From Macquaria australasica (lineage: Eukaryota; Chordata; Actinopteri; Centrarchiformes; Percichthyidae), in the NCBI GenBank assembly GCA_005408345.1, contig SEMN01000148.1, positions 372,001 to 436,000 on the forward strand: DNA of 64,000 nt, in the 5' to 3' direction. The notes under the pieces were generated by a model that was not told the origin of the DNA, made no database searches, and worked only from the letters and a program-made list of their open reading frames with translations. Position 1 is the stretch's first letter. Each line of letters opens with the position of its first letter. Position numbers and translations under genes: made by a program. Of this stretch, positions 46,768 through 60,159 are shown piece after piece.

Positions 46768-49700
46768 GTGAGTGAACGCCGTCCGTCTGCTCCCCGGTGC
46801 GCAGTTTTGTGTAGGCTGTCAGTGGTCGGTGCGCACTGAGCGCAGTGGCACTATCCAGCGAGCATACTTTTCCATCACTGTTGTTCTTTTTACGCATGTA
46901 ACAATGGTACTAGGGCTCGACTGCAGTCACTTCCACTATCAGTCAGCATCTTAATGTTGAAGAAACGTCTAAATCACAGCCTTGACATTCACCTGGCAAG
47001 GGGCTGACGTACAGAGGGTCTGTGATACTGAAACACAGGTGTTTGTTTGAGCAGATGGCAGTTTGTAGCAGGACATAGCTGTTGTGATAAACTGAATGAA
47101 TCCAAGCGAGGGACCTGCTGTGTCTTCTTCGCGCACAGAGCGGCACTGTTGAAGTTGGAGGGAAATGAGAGCATTTAATGTCCATCACACGTGTCCTTTA
47201 GACACAGCGTGGACAAACACAGAGGAGTGACAGCCTCGTTTTACAACAGGCTACTGTGCTCTTGTCTTCCCTCCTGTGGATAGACAGGCTGTCTAATGCA
47301 CGACTCTGTTTCAAAAGTTCCTTCTTGACACTGTTCCTTCTTCCCCTCCTGACTGGTTTATCCCCAAATAACAGTGATTGTAGCAATAATAAGCTGTACG
47401 CCCTGCATCGTTCTTTTTTTTTTATGTGTTTGAAATATCGGTTTGTAGAGCAGCGGGTTGTATTCAACAGTTCTACGCTGCGCAACCGTTTTCATTTCAA
47501 GGGCACCAATTTGATCAATCCACTTTAAGTCCTGCTCGTTTGGAAACAGTCTATCGTTGTTGTGTTTTAGTGCTGATCTGTGTAACTCTCTCACCTGTGC
47601 AAAGGGCGATAACAGTGGTGAACATTCATCCATATGCATTCTGTAATCGGGATAAAAGCAAAGCGGATTACCGTGAAATTACATTATTCCTCATTTTTAT
47701 AGTGAGTCCCCTCGGGGATCCTGTGGACCACAGTTTGACAATCAGCGATGTAGCGCTCAGGACTTTCATACTGACAGTGGCAGTACCGTTTATATGGTGC
47801 AGCGGCGCTCTTTACGCACAGGGAAGTATTAGGTGCGCGTGTGTGTGTGTATGTGTGTGTGTTTGTGTGAGAAAGAGAGAGATCATGCATAATCACCTTC
47901 AGGCAGTACGACAATTGAAATGAGACTATAGCAGAGTACACAAGGACATGGCCATAATTTACACAGTCGCTTCCTGTAACACAGTTCCTTTCTCTGCTTT
48001 TAGTCATGGTCTTTACACCCAGTGTAAGGCCCCCTGTGTGTGAAACTATTTTGACCACCTATGTGGAGTGATTGTTTGATGTGACTTACCCAATAGTGTA
48101 ATATTGAGTCTTAAAAGCTTAAAAGTCGTTCACTTTTATTGTCAAAGCCAATGTTGAATTTCTGCAAAGGATGTGAGGTAATTTTTATTTTTTTTTTACG
48201 AGTGGAGAGTTATATATCATTGCGCCTTGTTGATCTTGCTACTTAAAAATCTAAAAAAATAAAATAAAATACACAAGTGAAACAGTTTTGAAACAATCTC
48301 AGGTCCATTAGCACATTTAGTTTTGAGTGGGGAAAATCCGCTGAATGAGAAATGTTTGCAAAGTATAACGTCAAATGTGATCTCATAACCATTGAATGCG
48401 CACAGGCACACCACTGTAACCTATGGATAATAAGACCCGCGTCCAGTAGAGCCTTAAAGGAAACAGAGGGTGATTGAATTAAAAGGTTGGATGCGTTTTA
48501 GAAGAGAGAGAATAGAGAGAGATATGTGTCCTGTCATTTTACGCACAGAACATTACCCCTGTGTTACAGTGATTACAATTATTCGTTACTGTTATTGGAA
48601 TGTTGGAGAGACATCGGCCCATGTCTCGAGGTGACCCCCCCCCCAACGTTCAGAAAAAAAAGTCAGTTTCGATAATACTAGGCTATTTTATTTGTCTTTC
48701 TTGAGAATCCAAACAAGCTTGCATAACAGGAAATAAAACACAGTGTATTCTATCAGAAAAAATAAAATAAAACTTCGATTCCACCTCTCGCTCCTGTGTT
48801 TCAATAACCTGCTTGATGTATTTCTCGAAAACGGGAGAATCCAGCATGAAGATGACAGTGGCAATTGCCTTTGCTGATGCCATCCCCTGGTAGAGCTCCA
48901 CATCTTGTAAAATGTATTTGGAAGTTAAAGGAAAGAGGGTCAGAGAGCCACAGACACACGTAGGAAGAGCGGGTTATACCTAACATCGGCGTAAACGTGG
49001 ATTAAGTTCTGTCTGTGAGAAGGGAAGGCAGAGAAAAACAAAGTGATGAAACGTGTGTGTGCGCACATGCGCGCGAACGAGTTGTCTGAGTGTGTAGGAT
49101 TCGCTCTTGCGTGCATCAGGGGTTTGTATGAGGCATGATGTACAACGTAAAAATATTCATGCACACTCACACGCGCACTCGCCCAATTGCTTTTGCACAT
49201 GGTTCTTTAATACAAGCTTGCATTTCCCTTAATGAGTCATTAAAAACGCAATACTCCTTGATAAAGTGGACTCAGTTTATGTCACATCCTGTACCATTCC
49301 TGTTTGTCTCATCATCAAAATGCACCTTTTCAGCGGAAGATTTTCCAGACCACCATGAGTTTTTGTTAATTGCTGAAGAGCTTACAAACTCTGTAACTTT
49401 CCCAGCCCACATAGAGAACCGTGCAATCCTTAAGTCGAACACACACAAAAAAATCACCTAAACTGGAGTTAATTCACAGGTTTTCACATGACAGCAGGGC
49501 GCATGTCTGCAAGATGCCAGCGTGCCACAGAGTCCCTGCACTGCATTTGACTGCGGCTATATGCTGGAGCTGGAGGACAGAGGTGGGAAATGCATACAGC
49601 TGCCGATTCTGAACCATATGGCCACATTCCAAAACTATCTGTGTTTATGAATATTCATTTATTTTGTGCGCAGGAGTACAGTCAAGTCATCTGTTCCAAC

Positions 49701-50527
49701 TTCAACTGTGTGTGTGTGTGTGGAGTGGGTGCTTTTTCAATTAGCATGTAGGTAAACTACATCCTCCTTAAATGACCCTGTTTTACAGCTCTCAGCAGTT
49801 TCTTCTTTCCTAATTCAATGTAAACTGAGAGTTTAGTTAGAATTTTTTAAAAGAATTCTACTCAGCAGGCGGATGGACTAGCTTCTAAAGATGAAATAGT
49901 AGTTGAACGATAGTTTGGTGGCTATATACCCTCTACTGCATCCTTGATTTTATAGTGGCAGCCACTGTTTACTGGACTGGAAATTGACAGTGCAGTTCCA
50001 GTGTGCAGCGGATGTGTGAGTTCATAGTATATCAAAATGTTTACAAGGGGTCGAGAGAGGCACAGAGAGAGACTCAACAAGAAAAAAGGAGACATGAGGA
50101 TTTGTTAGTTCTGTTTTCTTTTCTTTTGCACTCTCACCGTGCTGCAGACTGACACTTCTTGTACACTATTCTTTGTTGTGTATTATTTCTTTCTTCCAGT
50201 CTGAAGCATAGGGAAAGAATGGTGTCACATTTAGCGTCCCACACAGCCCCGCTTCGTCACAAAGCCCTCTTACAGTCATATCTTTGCCTGCTGTTGCCTG
50301 ATAAAGGAGCTTTGACCCTCCACTGACACCAGGCTTTTTATTAGAAGAATGGCAGTCTTTGATTAGGTGGCGATCCACTTCCATTTGTTGGAAAAAGGAA
50401 TGTGAACCTCTCTGCTTCCATCTTCTCTGACCCTGTCTGGGTGGGAGATGTAAGTTAAAGCCATCGATCCACTGTACGGAAAAATCTGCTAAACTAATAT
50501 AATTTAAACAGGACGTGATTATTTGGT

Positions 50528-50564
50528 TAATGTGATAAATAATTAGATGTAGATTATCACATTA
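50528..50564. repeat. Inverted repeat with 11-bp perfect arms
   Basis: TAATGTGATAA (50528-50538) and TTATCACATTA (50554-50564) are perfect complements around a 15-base spacer containing TAATTA. Each arm contains a TGATAA (GATA-type) core. Confidence 0.85.
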
Positions 50565-51608
50565 TTGCTTTCCTCTTTCTGGTGAGTTTTTGTTGCTCTT
50601 TCCTTTCAGTGACAATGATAAAAACTAAAAGACAGAGTAATGGTGTCCCACTGTCCATACCTTGCCATATGGTACTGACAGCCAAGAGATATTTGCTGCA
50701 GAAAAGAAATTCTAACCATTTTTATTGTGTTTTCCTCTCCTGGGGATTTCACCCTGCAGCCAAATAAAGAATAACAAACCTTCTGTTTGTGTAATCTAGA
50801 CCGTGGTTTCATTGTGAGAGTAGTGGAAACCATTAAGTTTCCTATAAATACCCCCACTTCTCAACAAATGAGATTAATGAAAAATCACTCTAATATTCCA
50901 ACAGGGACTGAAAGTGTGTGTGCAGTGGCCTATTCAATAGTGAGTCAGTGACCTTATTGTACCTAATGGTGTTTTTGTTTGTTTTTTTGTTTTTTTAATC
51001 TGCTCTGATATTACCGTTATATTCTTTAATTACCACCACAGGGACCTTTTTATATTTGTATCATATTCTTCCAAAATGTATTCGATTACTACATGTTTCT
51101 TTGTTAAGAACGACAAGAGGGAAGTATTATTATTTTGTCTTTCTGCAGACACAACTGCAGCCATTGTTTTCCTGTTTTGACTTGTTGATGGGCTTATAAC
51201 CAGTTAGACTGTCTGCAGCCAGCAGAAATGATTGGATCATACCCTATGTGACCTTTACAAGCGCCGCACCCTCATTTATCACCTGCAGTTATAAATGCAC
51301 CATACATGTGCATGTGTTTTGCCATGCATCATTGTCGGCTCTGCTATTAAATGTCCTTTTTGTGAAGGATGACATAAATGAATCGGCGCATGTCTGCACA
51401 TGCTTAAGTTTGCCAGCTGTTTTACCATGTGTGTTTAAAATGCAAATGCTATGTTTGTAGCGTGGCTTACAAGCAATTAGATTACTGCAGATTTGATAAG
51501 GTTTGCCGAAATTTGAATGCTTTCTGCTGTTTTTCGTTTCCTCCACGATTCTCTGCTTTTATGGTTTCTCTTTCTGCTTTCTGTAAATTGAGTGAGCTTT
51601 GAGTTTTT

Positions 51609-51630
51609 GTGTGTGTGTGTGTGTGTGTGT
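51609..51630. repeat. (GT)11 microsatellite
   Basis: Pure GT dinucleotides in erbb4 intron 1. A similar short run lies at 52365-52385. Confidence 0.9.
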
Positions 51631-52948
51631 TAGCGAGAATGAAAGGGAAGGGAGCAAGAGAGAGACACGCAAATAGAAATACTGATAGCCTCCGTGCAAC
51701 ACAGGCCCTGAGTGCTCTATACACAGCAGCCAGAGTCCTTCATTAACAAGGTAGTGCAACAAACACTCATATACACAAACACGAGCGAGGTCCTGCTCGA
51801 TATCTTTGACGATATACCACAGCTAGTTTAGACAGATTGGGGACTAAGTTTCAGCAGCGGGGAAATCAATCCGCTGCTTTTTAATTAGGTTAGCAAATGT
51901 GCATTTAGGGCCACCAAGAAGAGCTTGCAGCATAAAAGACAATACAATTCTCAGGGCTTCTGCTACCATTCAGCATTTTTGAGCATGGTGAATTGGGATC
52001 GACACAAGCAACATTCCAAGAAAAGAGGCCAAATGATGTTGTGTCATGCACAGTGCAGACAACTGTCAGTCAAAAATCCCCACTCGGACTTATTCTCTCA
52101 GTATCACCATTGCTGCCAGGTTCAAGTCTGCTATCAGGGTAAATAAGATATTTGTACAAAAAGGAAAGTCTGTTATTTATATAAATGGCAAAAAAAATAA
52201 AAATAGCAGACTCTGTCCACTCAAGCAACAAGCAAGTGAAACACTGACCAATTTAATCAGAAAACAATTGAAACAGTCACACAACTCTTCTCCGTGCATC
52301 ATGCTTTAATAACATCTTCTGCAATCTTGCCTTCATCAGGGAGGCCAAGCTTCCACTGGTCTTTATCTGTGTGTGTGTGTGTGTGTTCTCAAAAGGTTCA
52401 CAGATTCATCAACAAAAATACACACCAACATTCACGGATTTGTTACAGAGAATAGGGCTGTCACTTTCTTATGATATGAAAATTTGTGTTTTTTGCAACA
52501 GATCAAACAAACAATTGCTGCAACATTTTTACATATTCTTAACAAAGTTTTCTTGTGATGTTTGCATAATATTGTTGGAAATGTAGAACATGTTTTTTTT
52601 ATAGGATTCACATAAAGTTGTCTGTCAGTGCCAGTGTGCCTCACACATTGGCGCACGCACTCCAAGACTCAATCCCACACACTTACACACGTATACCCAC
52701 GCACTCATACTGCCTTCACCCTGGGCCATCACTCTGAAGTATGAGGCAAATGTGCGAGATCCAGGCCCCTTGAAAACCTCACTCCTGTGTTCACTAAACA
52801 ATGTCGATGTCGGGAGTCTGAACGCATCGTGTATGTCTGTCACTTTGTAAGACTTTTGATCCCCTTTGTTGCTGCTACTGCTCTTCTCACAATAAGCCCG
52901 TCTGTCCTCCGCATCCTCCTGGAGGGCTGCAGAAGGCTGTCAGGCACC

Positions 52949-53001
52949 GACCCTTTTGACAACCACATTTTGAGGGTTTCAAAATGTGGTGACAAAGGGT
53001 C
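52949..53001. repeat. Imperfect hairpin, about 22 bp stem
   Basis: The 5' arm 52949-52973 (GACCCTTTTGACAACC, then ACATTTTGA) pairs with the 3' arm 52979-53001 (TCAAAATGTGGTGAC, then AAAGGGTC). It has one mismatch, two single-base bulges and a 5-base loop. The stem length resembles a small-RNA precursor, although the loop is short for a typical vertebrate pre-miRNA. Confidence 0.8.
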
Positions 53002-56000
53002 TGGGAAACATACACTGTGTGTGTTTGTGTGTGTGGTGACTGTGTCTGTCAGTGCTTGTTTGTACGGCTGCATGGTTGGAGGGATAGAGGGTGACTGACA
53101 GACTAGCCAAGCTCCAGAGACTCTCTCTCTGCTCCAGTGTCTGCCTGTTCCTCTTCCTCCGCCCACCCTCTGCCTTCATCTGTGGCTTTGTAAGCCTCCA
53201 CATAATGTGGGAGCATTAAAATGACAATGGAAATTATGGCTAATCTTTGTTAAGACGCACTCATTACCGCCACATTTTAGAATGAGAGTCCGATGATAAG
53301 AGTTGGTCTGCCATGTTTTTTCTCTCTCTGAAGCGACAGCCTGACATATTGGAGTGATGTGTTTTATTCTCACTTTTTTGTTATTTTTCTATTCCCGCAC
53401 AAAGTTAATAATGGTGGCGAACATATGAAAGGATGATAATAGGCTGACAACTTGGGCATGAAAGACTAGCTCCACCTTCAAACGAGCTTTTCATGCAGTT
53501 CTGCATGTGGGTGTGTGTTAAAGGGCTGATTTCTCTCGACTCTCTCCCTCTCTGTCTCTTTCCTCTTTTAGTAATCCCCTTATAAAATATTCATAGCTAA
53601 TCTGCATTTACAATGTAATTACAGACCGGCTTTTGAATGATATCGGATATGGCCGGCGGAACACACACTTCACGCAAAATCTTGATTTGGTAATTTGTGT
53701 GCCTGAATAAATATGAAACAGGCTTGGGGTGTGTTATGTGGGTTCAAGTTTAATGCAATTGTTTAATGTTAAAACAAACTACTCAGTCAGTCAGTACAAT
53801 TGTAGCAAGAGTTACCAGTTCTTTTCATGACAAGAACCCACAATGTAATATTACATTTTATTATTTATTTATCTTTGGGGCCTTGCATCTGAAAGGAGTT
53901 ACTGTAAATGGTTCACTATCTGTGTTGTTGCTGTGCACACAGTTATTATGATAGCTCCAGCAGAATGAAATATGTCACAAAACCGTCCCTTCTGTCTGTC
54001 TTTTTTGCCCCCACTGCTCAAACCCTGTTCCCATCTTTTGGGCGCTGCTGGCCTCCGTTTAGTGCTAATGGAGCGGTGTGCCCTGTATGCTATTCTTGCA
54101 GGTCGATTTTTCACTTGTGTTGGGGGGGTGGCATCCTTTTAAATGAAGCACTTGGCGTTTGTGACCTGTAATAAATGAGTTTGCAGTCAGTCATGGCAGC
54201 TGTAAGGAGACATCTGGGAGCAAGAGAAAGAGGGAGGGAGGGAGCGAGATATTCAGACTTTACTGGGAGACAGTTTATCTATGCAAGGATGAAAAATGGC
54301 TGCACCAAACATGCTATCACTTATACAAAAAAATAATAATAGTAATCCTATTGTAAAAAGTTTGCGGTTTACTATACAATGTCACAGAGGATGCAGAAAC
54401 TGAACAGTTATACGATGGAGAATCTTACTGTAACACAATCAGGATTAATATGATCTCACCATTGAATGCCATAGGATATAGAAATACAAGAAATATAATA
54501 GAATGGAGTACAACAAGTGCAGTATGAACTATGGCTGAGGAGCATGAGCACATAATAAGTCTGAATATTAGCAAAATGCTTATTTTTCATCAGGGATGTA
54601 GATGAGGAAAATCCAAGGTTGCAGTAAAGAAAATGAAAAGTAGAAAATGTGTAAAAAGAAAAAAAAAGTTCAGTTTTGAGTTCATATTTGTCACCATGGA
54701 TACATCTTTTTACTGCCTTTAATCCCGCAATTCCCGACAAATATGTCAAACATTACATTTATTCTAATAATCATAATCATCTTTTTGTGTGCTTGTACTT
54801 TGTGTACAAGTGTAAGTGTTTATGAAACATTTATTTGTGCTTTAAATTCTCTTTGCTGACGTAGTACCCTTTACAACACGACGACTGGGTTACTGTATTA
54901 ATACTGAAAGATCAGTTGATTTCACAAAACTGGTTTGGAGTTTTCATTGGAATATGGATTTTGTTCTAAAACAGAGTACGAGCCAGAAAAATACAGGATT
55001 CTCTGTGGTACAATAATCACTGAGTTGTTAGTATTGATCAGCAGCTTTCTCAAAGCCCACATTATGGTCATTGATGCCCCTTTTAACATCAGTGAAAGGT
55101 ACTCTCATCTATAGCTACAGAATGAATCCTTTTGTATGGTTGTTTATTCAAGATTTTTAGGCTTTTTAACAAGATTAGTATCTACCAGCAGATCAAAGTC
55201 ATGACACATATGAGAATCTTTATATTTTTATAAAGGTAACGTTCCAGTGAACTGCATTTCACTTTTATGTAAATTGATTTTTATACATTTTCCTTCAACG
55301 TTAAAGGAAATGTTCGGTACTCTTTTTAGCCTGCGTCAGTGTGGCTGTCGCTGGTGTGAAGCAGCAGTCACCTTGCAGCAGAGCAGAAATAGCGCAGCTC
55401 TCTTTCCCTAGATGTGAAGGTACATAAAGCACAGGATGAGAGGAGCAGGAAAGGCAATTGACCTTGGCTGCATTTGGGGGCTGGCTATATAGCCGTCCGG
55501 ATGAATGCTGTGGTTCTGCAGCTTGGCAGAGAGGGAGGGGAAGAGAGAGACAATGCTGAGTATGGCAGTTATTGTTCACAGTGTAGAAAAGCAGATTTTC
55601 TTTTTAAATGTATGCATAATTGTTCAATTTGAGCAATTATGCAAAAGTGACTATCCTGGAAAATCTTCTCTTTGGTAACATCTCTTCTAAAGTTAATGAG
55701 AATGGAACGTCTTTTAATATTTGTGCCATTGCTTTTGTAGCAACATCAGGCATGCAGTATTAGAGAACTGTAACAGCAAGCTTTACATTGTGTGTGTGAT
55801 GGGATAGGTGGGTGGGATGGGAGTGTATATCAAATGTGAGAGGAGCTGACTAAGTGCAACCCAGGTCCAAAGTCAACCCTGCCATTTCTCCCTGCTGTGC
55901 TAGACTGTTTACCTGAGACAGGGGTGCTTTATCTCAGCGAGTCGCTAGTGCTCGTGTAAACACACAGGAGGGAGGCCACGCTGCATATCATGCTGTTTTC

Positions 56001-56352
56001 AGCCCCCCTGCCTTTGTTCCAAAACCTCTCTCCCACAGAGAGACATTATCCCCCGATGGCAAGGTGAACGGGGTGCTGATGTAAGATTATTTGTAGCAGC
56101 CAGAGTAAGACAGAAAAAAAAGAAGGGGGTGGGGGACGAAAGAGAGAAATTCTCCTAATTTTAGCCAGAGAAGGGCAGGCAGGCAGCTGGGTACACGGGA
56201 GGAGAGGTGTCTTTCGGCGGGGATGGGACATGGGTGAGTGTCTTGGGAGTCTTGGTTAAAGTGGTCGCTATCACAGGAACTGGACGGACAATTAATCAGC
56301 AGCGGCCCAGAGGGGGAGCTGGGGCTCTGACAGAGACACTTCATTCTGCACA

Positions 56353-56354
<2 letters not shown>

Positions 56355-56414
<60 letters not shown>
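56355..56414. repeat. (AC)30 microsatellite
   Basis: Sixty bases of pure AC dinucleotide. Confidence 0.97.
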
Positions 56415-56416
<2 letters not shown>

Positions 56417-56431
56417 GCTGACAGGCTCACC

Positions 56432-56645
56432 CTTAGCTTCTTCTCACCTCTTTCTTTTTGCTTCTGTTCTCATGGCTTATCTTGTTTCCTCCTCCTTGTC
56501 CTCCTTTCCTCTCTCATCTCCCTTCTTATGCTCCTCTTGTTCTTTCCTTTTTCATGTCCGCCCCCCTCCTCTTCCTCTTGACTTTCCTCTTGTCGCTTTC
56601 TTTTGCTCTCATCTCTCTCCTTGTCCTCCTCTCCTCTCCCATCCT
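56432..56645 (+). repeat. Long polypyrimidine (CT-rich) tract
   Basis: About 210 bp almost free of purines on the + strand, with tandem-like 'tcctcttgt/cttttcct' variants. On the minus strand it reads as a Glu/Lys/Arg-rich frame (56802-56470), a compositional artefact. Homopurine-homopyrimidine DNA of this length can form triplex (H-DNA). Confidence 0.8.
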
Positions 56646-59600
56646 CAAACATGTGTTTAGGCCTGTGAACCTCTTGATTAGAATCAGTTGAGAGTCCCTC
56701 TTGTGACCTGACAGCTGACTCCAAACTCTGTAAGAGTTGGAGACAGCGACAGGAGAGAGGAAAAATAAGGCGAGAGAGGGTGGACTGGTGGCTATACTTC
56801 ACCTTAATCGCCCCTCCCTTTCTTCCCTCTGCTCATCCCTCCATTTCTGCCTTTCCACCCCCTCTCTCTCCCCCACGGCTGGCGCTGAGTGATTGATGGA
56901 TTCAGGTTTGACATGGCCCGGTTCACCCGAGGGCGTTAGCAAGGACACTGGTGAGATTCAGCCAGATGCTGGGGAGAGGCAGGCAGGGAAAGTAAAAGAC
57001 AAAGAAAGGAAGGAGGGTGTACTCGACACTGTTGACCATCATGCCTTGCTAGGGTTGCCAGGGTGAGTAAGCTTTTCCTCAAACGGAGCACCTGTTCTCA
57101 GTTTTTTATTGCATCACCCTGTAGCTTTTCCACTATGGCCAGGGTGTAATGAAATAATATGATTGTAACTGAATGCACACTAAAGGTAATGAAATTCAAT
57201 AATGAAGCTTATCGCTGAGTGCAAAATGTAGAGACATTTTTCCTGATGGAATTAGAGCACATTGACACTGCTCACTGTTTATAGCTAGACATCAGTGCGT
57301 TTTGCATTTATGATAGGGATGTTAAATGGTTTTAAAGCATTTAGGATTGATGAATTTCATCAGCACATACAGTGTAAGTCCTAAAGGGGATTAAGGAATT
57401 TAAAATGAGCAAAACATTTATATATGACAATAGCAGCCTAATGGTGCCTGTACACTTTATATACACAGCACACAGAATGGCAGTATGATGCAAGTATATA
57501 AATCTGTTGATGCTCCTCATCTTCAACCTCTACCTCTCCTCTTTTAAACAGTGACAAATGAAATGGAGCTGTAGCTATTGTTGTGTTTACTGATAGAGAC
57601 ATAGTCAATGTCTGATCATAACTGTGCAGTATGTCCAGCACATGTGTGTCTCTGAGTTGAATTGAGTGGAGGCTGTGTGCTGCGTTCCCCTTCAGGGGGG
57701 TCCTGGTCCTCCCAGTAAGCAAACACCCACTTGAGATGGAGCCAAGCAAAGGGGAACAAGGCCCGCAGTGTCTCCCTGCTCCGAGTGCTTTGTCCTGGAG
57801 GAGGCTCCCGCCGTAGCTCCCGGCTCCTAACCCCACGTGACACGCCTGGAGATGAGGGAAGCACTTGTCTCATGAACATTGTCTGCACAGGGGTGGGCCC
57901 TCTCCAGGATTCAGCAAGTCTGACCTGGGCAAAGCAGATGTGGATACTATTTGGGATGCGCTTGATTAATATGAAGAAAAACAATGAAACATAACTCCAA
58001 AAAATGAAAAAGGAAGAAACACATCTCAGGTGTTTTTTTTCCAAAGTTCCAAATCTATGCCGCATCTTTTTGTGTTATATGTAAAAAGCTGATCTTGCGG
58101 GAGCAAAGATGGCACAGAGGTAAAATTCTCCACCACCACTGCAGAAACCCTCAAGGGGGTTTCAGCAAAAATGACCAAAATCATCGCAGAGGAGTGATGC
58201 AAGACATCAGCATTTAGAAGAGCAGCCTGGTGGACACACATGAAGAATATCGTGCAGCTATCTTTATTTGTAATGTTGTTGCAATGTTGTTGCAATTCAC
58301 AGGTGAATTAATATGGCCTCCGTAGTCATGGATTTTGAACTGTCCCCCTTACCGAATAAAATAATTTAGCAGTTTTTGTCGCCAGTGTTCCTGAATAAAG
58401 CAATCGTTCATTGGCTTTACAACTTTGTTAGCTGCCTCAACTCATACATTTCCAGGTGCCTTTTTAATTATTCCCACGCAGCTAATTGTTTTTTTGGTTT
58501 TTATTTTTTGTAAAAATCTTGTTCCTCATTAAAATGCCTGAACAATAGGAAAATAGTTAAATGTCATGTTCCTCTTTACAGATAGAGTGTCACGAGGAAC
58601 AAAACATTTTATTGTGATTGCAAAGCTGTCTGACAAAATAAACATAAATACAAGGCAGCAACGACAGATGCCCTGTGTGACTGGCAATACTGACATTTAA
58701 AATAAGTTATCACGTAAAAAGTTTGAGGCTGAACAAAGTTCGCATTCTAACTTTACTGCCGCACAGTTCCTGACAGTGTCTAGCCAGGCTTGCATTACCG
58801 TTTTCCAAATATTCAATTTTCCCTCTCCACACTAAAACACAAAGCTGGTGTTTTCAGCTCTACACACCCTGGAGACCATTAAGAACACCTCCGTTTTTGA
58901 GTGAGAAAAATTCCAGCTTTGTGTGGACAGAAGGCCAAAATGGAGAGAAGGGATATGCCTTTTTTGGCTTAGTGTGGCAGTACTCTCAGTTTCTTAAGGC
59001 ATGATGCAGTAAAGTATAAACTCCTTCAGGGATGTAATCCTGCCTCTAAACCGTACCTGCCTGCCTCAAGTCTTCCCAGTAAACAGGTAGTTTCATCCTC
59101 TCAGTGCTGGCAATATCTCCCAATCTCACTGTCTGCATTGTGATGAGTATATTGTGTATGTGTCACCCAGCTGTCTCATAGCTGTGTCTGGCTATCTGAG
59201 CAGTAAACACAACAACAGGTATCTTCTGCTCTCCCTCTCACCGCCGCCTACCACACTTCGGGCTTTTGCTCTCTGTCTGTCTTGGCAGCAATGTGAAGTC
59301 AATAGGATGAATAAAACATACCTGAATCAGAGCCCTCTACCCTGGGAAATGTCAAGCTGTCAGTATAGCTTAATGGGAAAACATAGGGCCGGTCCCAAGG
59401 GTCGGACAGTTTATCACATAGCACCTACAAAAATGCAGCAAGGCCAATTGGTTTCTTTGTATATCTCAAATACACAAACTCTGCCTTCCTCAAAGTGCTC
59501 GCTTGTCAACACTCCCACGTGTTTGCAGCCATTATATCAATTTATGAATAATAAAGACGAATAAGAGAATAAGAGTATTTTTCATTTAGTAATGATATTT

Positions 59601-59664
59601 GTCTGAGAATTTACTCCACCATGGCGTAATGATCCAACATATTTCAGAGAGACACACATTATTT

Positions 59665-59810
59665 GGTCTTGTAGCTCAGTAGGCTAAAAATAGTTTTTCT
59701 CGCTTAGTTAGAGATTCAGTTTCCACCGGGGCTTTCCAGTGTGAAAACTTGTGTGCACCCATGATACTGCAAACCGCTTTGGGTAAAAACATCCTCTAAA
59801 TTGCATATGG
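59665..59810 (+). mobile_element. tRNA-derived SINE
   Basis: The left part has a near-perfect RNA polymerase III A box (TAGCTCAGTAGG, 59672-59683) and a degenerate B box (GATTCAGTTTCC, 59713-59724) about 41 bases apart, as in a tRNA gene. The right part ends 'accgctttgggtaaaaac' then 'atcctctaaattgcata'. This resembles the widespread fish SINE tail 'cgctttggataaaagcgtctgctaaatg'. Mutations in both promoter boxes suggest an old copy. It is not a functional tRNA because no acceptor stem closes. Confidence 0.8.
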
Positions 59811-60112
59811 TATATGCACTTCATTCAGCTGGTCTGTCTCTGGAAAAACTACCATTTAACACGCATTGCTACACATTTTACACAACATTCATCTCAGCCT
59901 TTGGTGGTGGTAGCTAACCCCTGCAGCTAATTATCTTTAAATTAGGGCTGAGGTCTAGGTTTAATTAGGCCTAGCCATGAGGAGGTTTGAAGCTCAACAC
60001 TAACTCCAGCAACTTCGGCTGCCAAACCTCATCAGCCTAATGGAGACTCAAACACCGAGGGCCCTCAGGGGCCAGACAGGCTAGCCTGTCTTTCTGCCTC
60101 ATGCCAACCAAG

Positions 60113-60115
<3 letters not shown>

Positions 60116-60155
<40 letters not shown>
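60116..60155. repeat. (CA)n microsatellite, 40 bp
   Basis: Pure CA, followed by a short A run and more CA. Confidence 0.95.

Positions 60156-60159
<4 letters not shown>

Noticed and set aside
56470..56802. 110-codon Lys/Glu/Arg-rich minus-strand frame
   Set aside because: It mirrors the pyrimidine tract on the + strand; composition only.
59665..59740. Possible tRNA gene with A and B boxes
   Set aside because: No acceptor stem or plausible cloverleaf closes, and the downstream sequence matches a SINE tail, so it is a tRNA-derived retroposon.
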